NCBI RefSeq assembly: GCF_910592395.1
Contig: NC_088320.1
Coordinates: forward strand, 13,082,501-13,146,500
Origin: Lineus longissimus
Lineage: Eukaryota; Nemertea; Pilidiophora; Heteronemertea; Lineidae
Direction of reading: 5' to 3'
DNA length: 64,000 bases
Shown here: in pieces, positions 56,513 to 64,000 of the stretch
Numbering within the stretch: position 1 is the first letter of the stretch
Layout of the letters: every line of letters begins with the position of its first letter
The notes under the pieces: generated by a model
Database searches by the model: none
Told to the model about the DNA's origin: nothing
The model's input: only the letters and a program-made list of their open reading frames with translations
Position numbers and translations under genes: made by a program

Positions 56513-57646
56513 GTACGTGTAGCTTTCTGTGCAACCAAGTGACAGTGTAAAACACTATTGGTTTCTCTCAATGGTATACGTGATAGATAATTGATCGAGA
56601 GGTATTCTGTTTTTCTGGTCCTCCATGTCCAAGGAGGTTTTCGAGTAGTAGCCCGGAGATATATCTGCACTTTCCAGACTGATGATTGGTGGGCTGGATC
56701 TTATTACGGTATCAGGCAAGAACTCACTATCCAGATTCAGTCGGTCCTCTTTTAAAAATAGCGGGAAATTTTGTCTTGAATCTGTATGATTTTTTATGGG
56801 CTCACTCGGTTATCATGTTTAAATGGTTTGATTTCTGATTTTCGGAGGTTTCATACACAAAACCGCACGGGATCGATTTCAAGAGATATATATCAGACCA
56901 CACCCGAGTAGTGGTCATTGGCTTGGAAAACCTTTAGGCTGTGGGTCGAGCGGTTTGCTTGTGGTATACCACACCGGCAGAAATCAAACGACGACTCAGC
57001 GACGACTCCATTCGACACCAACGCCAGGCGATCATAATTCCCGAACCGAAAAGTCCGGATTCGATAAACAGCTTCCCCGAAAAGGGATTCTGGAGCTCAA
57101 ATCAATTCCAAGGCAAGCAAAACCAGCTGCTTTCCTTGGAATCTTTCTGAGTCCTCGCCAAAAGCACACACCAACAACCATAGATCACCCAACCACTCGC
57201 CATTGTCAAGTCATTGTTAAGTCATTGTAAAGTCATTGATCTGCACTATTGTCCAGTCCTACATGAATGTTCATTCCTGATTCTAACTGATTCCATATTA
57301 CATGACTATGATCTTGGATAACATTATGACCATGGTTATGGTTACATGATTCTGATCTTAGATTACATAGCTCAATTGACTCACAATAAACTCACCAATT
57401 AATATAGGGAAGAAATAAAACAAAACATGGTATTCATCAAACCTGGACTGCGAAGATCCGATCCGATGTGCCTTAGATAACCCTGAATCATCAGCGCAGT
57501 GGTCGCAAAATATTGAATACGGCATGTTAAGACATCTTGCTGCAGACAAACAGATCAATTATGACGTTTAACAGCGTTACCTTTATACAGTGCTAGGTGA
57601 TCGCTGGATTTATGAGCTTTTTTAATGTTCGGTGGTTTTGGTAGAC

Positions 57647-57901
57647 ATGGCGGCGCTTGCACACAGTGCAGAGTTCACTATAGTTGTCTTTAACATCGGC
57701 ATCGGCCAGGCAGATGGAGGCACATACGATGCTATTTCTCTTTTAGCGTGTGCTCAATTGTGTATCAATCCGGACTGTTTAACAGTAGCCGCGCTACACG
57801 TTGATGCACGGTTTCTCTGTCATCTGAGTGAAAAGAAGGCCACGTGTATGGAGAGGGTGGTGGCGTGTCGTCAAATGGGTTATCGGGTATACCAGAAGAA
57901 G
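57647..57901 (+). CDS. Candidate first exon of the block gene family, copy C2
   Basis: 85 codons, donor at 57902. Changes against the other copies are Ala for Pro in GQPDGG, Gln for Leu in CALLC and Tyr for Ser in MGSRV. It is the copy proximal to the main exon of block C (intron about 3.4 kb). Confidence 0.5.
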
Positions 57902-58803
57902 GTACGTGTAGCTTTTTGAGCAACCAAGCGACAGTGTAAAACACCATTGGTTTCTCCCAATGGTATACGTGATAAATAATTGATCGAGAGGTATTCTGTT
58001 TTTCTGGTCCTCCATGTCCAAGGAGGTTCCTGAGTAGTAGCCCAGAGATATATCTGCACTTTCCAGACTAATGATTGCTGGGCTGGATCTTATTACGGTA
58101 TCAGGCAAGAACTCACTATCCAGATTCAGTCGGTCCTTTTTTAAAAATAGCGGGAAATTTGGTCTTGAATCTGTATGATTTTTAATGGGCTCACTCGGTT
58201 ACCATGGTTTACATGGTTTGATTTCTGATTTTCGGAGGTTTCATACACAAAACCGCACGGGATTGATTTCAAGAGATATATATCAGACCACACCCGAGTA
58301 GTGGTCATTGGCTTGGAAAACCTTTAGGCTGTGGTTCGAGCGGTTTGCTTGTGATATACCACACCGGCAGAAATCAAACGAAATGGTTTTGTACTTCAAA
58401 AAATTTATTTCCCAGGTCAAGAGAATCACCACTTTCGGAATTACATTAGTACTGCGCTTTGACTCACAACATAGTTCGCTAGAGGAGACTTCAAAACATT
58501 GCTCTGTGTAGCTCCTAACAGAATTAGGCTTCACCCGTGCATAAAATTTGGTTGCTGTGTGGGATACGTTTGTTGGAATAGGGTGTAGAAAGTTGAAATG
58601 TCCTTGGATAGAATGTTCGGGGAATAATGATTTGATTATACGCTTTATTCTCTCAGCTGTTGACGGTTGAGGCCACCATAACATATTACACAATTTGTCA
58701 GGATACAACAGGGCCGGAAACCTTTTCAAGGAGGGAACTTTCTACTTCTAAACATTTGTCCCAAAACGCGTCATTTCTAACTATGGTTGTCAGTGTGTCA
58801 GTA

Positions 58804-59482
58804 TGAGTGTTGGTGTGAAGGGGTTAATGTTTGGTTTGAATGGGTGTGTTGTAGGAAGTTGCCCAGTGGGTTTCTGAGCACTTCCTGTCTGGTGTGAATG
58901 AGGAGAAGGAATGAGGTGTGAATTTGCTTAGGGTAAGTGTGCCAAACCTTTTGTAATATACAATGTACACTTGGTGGATATAGCTAGGTTCAGTGAAACC
59001 AGTTTCAAAGTAGTTACACGTATTCAGTTGGGTTGTTTAGTTAGTTTGGTGTGATTAGCCAGTTTGTATTAATTTGGTGTGATAAGCCAGTTTGTATTAG
59101 TTTGGTTGTAGATAGCCAGCTTTGTATAGATCTTTGTGTAATAGGCCTGTGGAAGTGTACAGTGGTAATTTACATGTGGGAGGACAGGGTGTTGTCCGGT
59201 ATGACCGTCTGGTATTGTAAATGTATGGGCGGGTCAAAGGACTGTGTGGTGTATGGAGCTTCATCCGGGTAATTAATTAATTAGTAATTTAGTTAAGCTA
59301 ATTGCATGCTTGCCGCTGGGTGTGTTTACTTGTTCATAGTTGTTAAATTTCTACCAGTTACTTAGTATGTTTCCTGTTTATTCTATTTTAGTTCCTATAT
59401 TAAACGTGAAGTGCAGAAACCCGTCGGTTGTGTCATCACTGGTCGCAGCGTCAATCTGGGCGCAACATCGAATCTGTTGCAA
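58804..59482 (+). repeat. Candidate solo LTR, block C
   Basis: Block C copy of the candidate LTR at 15042-15728. Confidence 0.3.
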
Positions 59483-60605
59483 CTTTCAAACGCTTTCTCC
59501 GGGCAAAAAGGTTAAAGATTAACTGTTAGTTTGTGTCCTATCAATGACCACGTTAAATCTTTGGGTAAACTCTGGGTTAACACTATTAACAAGAATAAGC
59601 CCGCTGTTAACCATGAGATTAGATCACTTTGCAAAGTTCTGGGACAACCAAAGGTTAATTCAAAATTAACAGTTTTTTTATTCTAGTGTTCACTCCGAAT
59701 TAGCTTGCATGACATTGCTTTAACACTAACACATAGAGTTAGCACATTTCCATAGCAAATACTCGTACTGAGCTTCTATCTAAGGTTTCAATGTGATTAT
59801 GGCATGTATGGCTTGCAGTCTACTAGATCCGAAGCCATATTGTGCTGTTGCTCGTCGTGGCTGTGTGCGTCTGTACGTATACGGCAGCGGTTACAAACTG
59901 TAACTCGACCTCGTGTCAGCTACAATCCTGGGATGTCGCTCAACCCCGATTGAACCTTACTTTAGATCAACAGGAAAGCATCAGCAATTGAGGCGGTGAG
60001 AACCATGAGTCGCCGAAGCGAAAATTGGGTCAAAAATGAGTTAAGTGCATGTAGCAACGTCTTACGCTGAATTCTAATTTTCACACATTGAAGCAGTTGA
60101 GATGGCACCACTCCAATTTTTTTCCATTAAAAATTCAGATATTGAGGACCCAGAACCAACAATTTTTTTAAATTGGAAGTCATTTAGTAGACCAGTTCTT
60201 ACCGCCTAAACTTATGCCTCATACGCGGGTGATGGTTAAATTAACGGATCGAAGGTCCTTATTTTGTCTCTGTGTCACTATGATATTGAGATATGTGACA
60301 CACTGCCAAATTGAGGCTGTAGGGAGAAACTCCTGAAATTGAGCTATTGGTACTGGCTTATTCTTTAAAATGATGTCTGATACATGGGGATCTCTTGATG
60401 ATGGGCTGAGATACGAACATCAGAATATATCACCCTCTTAAATAAAAAGATGAGACAACCTTGTCCGAAAATAGGTTATTTATGGATAAGCACTTGAAAG
60501 AGCAACTTGGCTTTAGTGGCCTCGAAACATATCTAGACATTGAAATGACTCAGGAAAGTCATAAAATCATTTTTCCTCCCCCCTTTCCCCTATTTCTCCC
60601 TTCTT

Positions 60606-60887
60606 CGATGATAGTAATAAGAAAGTAATATTTATTTTTCGCCTTTCCAAAACCTGATAAAGCCGCTACCCTACCAAAGTCGTCCTGAAATTGTTTGGAG
60701 AGAGTTTCACATGTTGGGGAGACCGTTGCGCGGCAGCAGAAAGTTGGACAATGTTTGAAGATCGTGTGTGCTGTGGATTGTTCTCTGGTCGTAGTATCCC
60801 ATCGAAATACTTTGGTGGAGGTCCGTTTAAAACCTTGTATGCCAAGAGAAACGCCTTGTGTGAGATCCTGCATTTTACCGGCAGCAA
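60606..60887 (-). mobile_element. LINE 3'-end fragment, block C
   Basis: Block C copy of the reverse-transcriptase C-terminus (frame 60887-60666) plus an AT-rich 3' tail at 60606-60640. It is identical in protein to block B over 73 residues. Confidence 0.7.
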
Positions 60888-61275
60888 GTGAACTCTTTGA
60901 GCACAGGTTTTATGTGCTCAAATATCCGCCGGCGGCAAACTGTCCTGGCAGCCCAATTTCGAATGTGCTGTGGTAGTACCTTTCAGAAGACCGTACAGAA
61001 TACCATTTTACATAGGTTACCGAGGATGCTCTCTCAGAATTTGTGATGTTCAGCTGACTCCCCCGGAGAATCAATGACTGATTTTCCGAATCTTAACGAG
61101 CAATGGCTCGGGAGTTGGGTTTGTTCCGAACAATGGGTCACTGATTTTTCTCTGTCTTTGATGGTTGAGGCAATACCAAGATAAATTGAGGTTTGCGTCA
61201 ATATCCGAGTGGCACCGGCAGGCAAATAATGTTTGGGCAGCAAACGAACGACTCGGCTAAACATATCGGTTACAG

Positions 61276-62391
61276 CTCTCACTAAAGATTTTGTTCTCTG
61301 TGATTCAGCATCTATATCACTTGAAGCAAGATATCACAATTAAAGGAGAGTTTCCAGCGCATAGTGCTAGAGTTTATTACCACCAGGGACTCCAGGTAGT
61401 CGCGATGGCCGTTCCTGTCGATATGATCTTCTCAACGCCTCGAAATGTGTATGTCTATCGCCTGAACAAGACAATGTCTTCTTATATACTGATTAGGCAT
61501 TTCACTGTAAAAGAGCTAATCCTCATATCTGGTGAGTATGGGAATAGTTTTGTAGGAACAAGTAATACAAAAGCTGACTGGTTTGTGTCGGAACGGACGA
61601 CTGTCAAAATCACCATATTTGACCTTAAAGATAACACACGGAAACTAAAAATCCCTTATAATGAATTTAAGACGCGTCTTGTGAGTGGGCGTAAACGTTT
61701 TCGGTGGTTTAGAGTGGCGACATGCGGAGAAAATGTTTTCTTAGAGCTAACTTATGCGACGAAACGAAGATATGGCAACAGCAAGACGAACGGACCCATC
61801 GCTGTCTCACTGTCATTTCTACACTGGTTCAAGATACAAGACTGTGGACTTTTCTTCAAGCTTAAACATGTAGAGAACTTGGGTTCAGCAGGACAGCCTC
61901 GAAAGGCAGAGTTGTACGAAAGGAGTGTTCAACTCAAAAATATCCAGTGTGATAGAGAATGCATTTATTCGTTTACCTTCAGACCTTTTACAATCCGATG
62001 CAAAACTCTCATTGATGACAAAACAAAGATGGAGGTTTTCAATGACTTATGGCTCATGTATAAATATAACGAAGCCTATCTATTTGGAAACAAATACCTT
62101 ATAGTTAAAGCTGACAATAGCATCGAAATATTTGATAAAAGACAGGATTTGCATGGAAAGTTTCTAAGTGTGTACGAAATCGTTCACGTAGACAATGATC
62201 TCGTTAAAACTAAGAACAAATTAATTAGTAGCGGGAGTGGCCAAATGAGGTTGCTGATGTCCTTCACCGCCAAACATGACACGTCATATGCTATCCTTCC
62301 AACCAAAGCTGGTGAATTCGTTAGCTGGCCAAGGGGGAATAGGGGCCAGCATATACCTTTAGTCGCGAAGATCTATAGTAAAAGAGTTTAA
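61276..62391 (+). CDS. Unrecognised multi-copy gene, main exon, block C
   Basis: 371 open codons after the acceptor GGTTACAG (ending 61275). The ATG used in A and B reads ATT here (61288-61290); the next in-frame ATG is about 40 codons further in. So either this copy is dead at its start, or translation begins in the upstream 85-codon exon and the change is just Met to Ile. The splice phases support the second reading. TTTAATAAA again overlaps the stop. It has the same beta-rich look as the other copies, with many private substitutions between residues 80 and 130. Confidence 0.55.
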   Translation, partial: LSLKILFSVIQHLYHLKQDITIKGEFPAHSARVYYHQGLQVVAMAVPVDMIFSTPRNVYVYRLNKTMSSYILIRHFTVKELILISGEYGNSFVGTSNTKADWFVSERTTVKITIFDLKDNTRKLKIPYNEFKTRLVSGRKRFRWFRVATCGENVFLELTYATKRRYGNSKTNGPIAVSLSFLHWFKIQDCGLFFKLKHVENLGSAGQPRKAELYERSVQLKNIQCDRECIYSFTFRPFTIRCKTLIDDKTKMEVFNDLWLMYKYNEAYLFGNKYLIVKADNSIEIFDKRQDLHGKFLSVYEIVHVDNDLVKTKNKLISSGSGQMRLLMSFTAKHDTSYAILPTKAGEFVSWPRGNRGQHIPLVAKIYSKRV

Positions 62392-62633
62392 TAAAAGGTG
62401 AATAAGCAATGGAAAACATTCGGAATTCGTTCCAGAGTGGTAAGTTAGGTTAAAAAAAACTATTTTTCATATTTTGACAAAGTGTTGTGAATATTACGCG
62501 TTGTACTTCGAGTGTTCCACCACTTATAATACTGGTAGAGAAAAAGACGTCAGGGCCACGGGAGGTTGTTTCCACTATAATACCAGGGAGAAAGACAATT
62601 GAGGCTAGGATCCCACGGAAGGTTGTTTCCACT

Positions 62634-62655
62634 CGTTCGTTCGTTCGTTCGTTCG
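62634..62655. repeat. CGTT microsatellite at block C edge
   Basis: Five and a half CGTT units at the exact point where similarity to blocks A and B ends, marking a duplication breakpoint. Confidence 0.8.
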
Positions 62656-62971
62656 CGAATTCCTCCCGCTAGAATCGAGAAACCCTTATAAAAAGTCGTT
62701 GTATTTACAGTCTCTGGCTATATATAGTCTGTGGCATATTAAGTTGCATAGCGAGTTGGCCCTGTCAGTGTTTGATTTTAATGAAATTACAAGCCTATCG
62801 GCGACGATGAGGAACTTCAGGTTAATGTGAGGCATTGTAGATCAAAGTTATTATTAATCTTGGATATTTAGGAAGCGGTTATTGGCAGTAAACGAATGAA
62901 ACGTGCGAAGAATATGTAAGTCATAGATATAGCTTTAAAGTAATTTTATTACCATGAATCATTTATGAATA

Positions 62972-63190
62972 CTGTAAACCGTGAAATTTTTTGCGGGCGT
63001 TTTAATTTTGCGGTCTTTGCGGTGCGCCCTTGTCCGCCAAATCAATAGGCGTAAAATATATATTTGTCTCTCAATGTCCCTTTGCGGCACCGAGGAATCC
63101 GCATTAATTTTAAGCGTTAAATATATTTTTCTTGCGAAAACGGACCTCATCCGCGAAATAAACCAGCCGCAAAAATTTCTTGGTTTACAG
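62972..63190. mobile_element. Mariner-like MITE
   Basis: 219 bp starting CTGTAAACCGTGAAATTTTT and ending in its near inverse (GAAAAA-rich, then GGTTTACAG), flanked by TA on both sides. Internally it is strongly palindromic with GCGG/CCGC words. TA duplication and size fit a Tc1/mariner-type MITE. Confidence 0.7.
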
Positions 63191-63334
63191 TATTGATGTT
63201 ACATGTTAACTCTTACAATGATAGATTTAAAAGTACATGGTGTAAATAAGTTGATTGTTTTTGTATTCATTGTTCATACAGGTTTCTTCAGTCTAACGTC
63301 TATGATTGTCAGTCAAATCTTAAGGTATCACAAC

Positions 63335-63604
63335 CTACAAGTACCAGTATGATTTACAATTTCCGTTAATATGACCGTTTGCATTGCAAAGCTGACATTT
63401 CACTGATTGGTAATTGACAGTTATGTCTTTAGTTTTCGAAAGGCGTGCTCCTGGTAGCTTGAGAGCTTTCTTGACAAGTTGTGTCAATTCTTGATTACCA
63501 CGATGTGTTGGGTGCAAGCCATCTTTGGGAGTCACTAAATCCACCTTCGCCGGCCTTTCATCTTGAGTATCAGTTTTCAGGCCTCGGTTACGACAAAACA
63601 CACG
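63335..63604 (-). CDS. Candidate last exon: SGNH-like end plus CCHC zinc knuckle
   Basis: After the acceptor GTGATTTCTTTTAAG the exon encodes about 89 residues. DGLHPTHRGNQEL resembles the catalytic Asp-His block near the end of SGNH/GDSL hydrolases, and CQLCNANGHINGNC is an exact CX2CX4HX4C knuckle. Such a pairing is seen in ORF1-type proteins of some LINEs and other retroelements, so this is probably the tail of a mobile-element protein. A host gene cannot be excluded. The upstream exons would lie beyond the window or in unrecognised sequence. Confidence 0.45.
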   Translation of the reverse strand, partial: RVFCRNRGLKTDTQDERPAKVDLVTPKDGLHPTHRGNQELTQLVKKALKLPGARLSKTKDITVNYQSVKCQLCNANGHINGNCKSYWYL

Positions 63605-63664
63605 CTTAAAAGAAATCACATTGCAATTAGATACATTGTATATTCAATGACGAAGTTTTTAAAT

Positions 63665-63835
63665 AGGCCGGGTCTATTTAGCAAGCCGCTCGCCGAACAG
63701 GCATCTTTTTTTGTCCTGTTTGGAGAGGTGCTTGCCAAACAGTACTAAAAAGCCACCCTGTTCGACAAGGCGGGCTTGCCAAACAGGGCAAAAATACTAC
63801 CCTCTTTGGCGAGCCGGAGAGGTAACAACATGTTG
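63665..63835. repeat. Cluster of short hairpins
   Basis: Inverted pairs CTGTTTGG / CCAAACAG (63717-63742) and CCCTGTTCG / CCAAACAGGG (63758-63788), plus GCCGCTCGCCGA and GGCGAGCCGG at the edges. No gene. It may be a MITE or a promoter-proximal repeat. Confidence 0.45.
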
Positions 63836-64000
63836 GCCAATCAGAGAGCAGTGACGTCATATTCGAGTTTATATGCGCATATTTAACAATGGGCGACTTC
63901 CCGCTCTTGATTTAATTCCTGTTGCTAAACTCGGGTTTTGGTCAATAATCTATGAAGAAGCATGTACATGTACATGACTGTATGGATTTACAAAAAAAGT

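Larger units (their letters stand above)
53402..62632 (+). repeat. Segmental block C
   Basis: Paralogue of block B about 10.75 kb away, with two 1.39-kb units (as in A), the MITE at 55023-55531, candidate LTR, LINE fragment and main exon. Similarity ends at a CGTT microsatellite (62634-62655). Confidence 0.9.

Overview
This window is animal nuclear DNA, most likely from a marine invertebrate; the sequence alone does not fix the phylum. The evidence is intron-containing genes with GT/AG splice sites, low gene density, and mobile elements typical of invertebrate metazoans: PIF/Harbinger, piggyBac, an L1/Tx1-type LINE, a CR1-type LINE, a Polinton/Maverick and several MITEs. No rRNA, tRNA or CRISPR was recognised.

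Layout. 1-2940: right part of a PIF/Harbinger transposon with an intact three-exon MADF gene and a transposase broken by one amber codon. 2941-19018: block A of a segmental family, invaded by a 9.1-kb nest. In that nest a terminal-inverted-repeat DNA transposon (5583-14697, 8-bp target duplication) holds a nearly intact L1-like LINE (5760-11310, 15-bp target duplication) and a 5'-truncated CR1-like LINE (about 11472-14090). 19741-38421: a piggyBac element whose transposase frame is split by a Polinton (20631-36703) with an exact 6-bp target duplication. 38422-42648: mostly unrecognised sequence, an 81-bp minisatellite and two candidate orphan exons. 42649-50397 and 53402-62632: blocks B and C, paralogous to A. 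The end holds a mariner-like MITE and a candidate exon with an SGNH-type motif and a CCHC knuckle.

Main result. The Polinton is a giant palindrome. Two inverted copies of one end of the element (7.5 and 8.5 kb) meet at a 3-bp centre at 28158-28160 and are bounded by one 6-bp target duplication. Each arm carries DNA polymerase B, a packaging-type ATPase, chromodomain integrase and small conserved proteins; no capsid or protease gene was seen. Nonsense codons in integrase and polymerase are shared by both arms. This suggests either that a dead element was made palindromic and mobilised in trans, or that the arms were homogenised later.

Second result. Blocks A, B and C each carry an unrecognised gene family: one or two copies of an 85-codon ATG exon ending in a perfect splice donor, and downstream an about 370-codon open frame. 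The donor and candidate acceptors are in the same phase in every copy, so I infer a two-exon gene of about 455 residues whose promoter and first exon were tandemly duplicated in A and C. A fourth, decayed copy lies at about 52860-53275.
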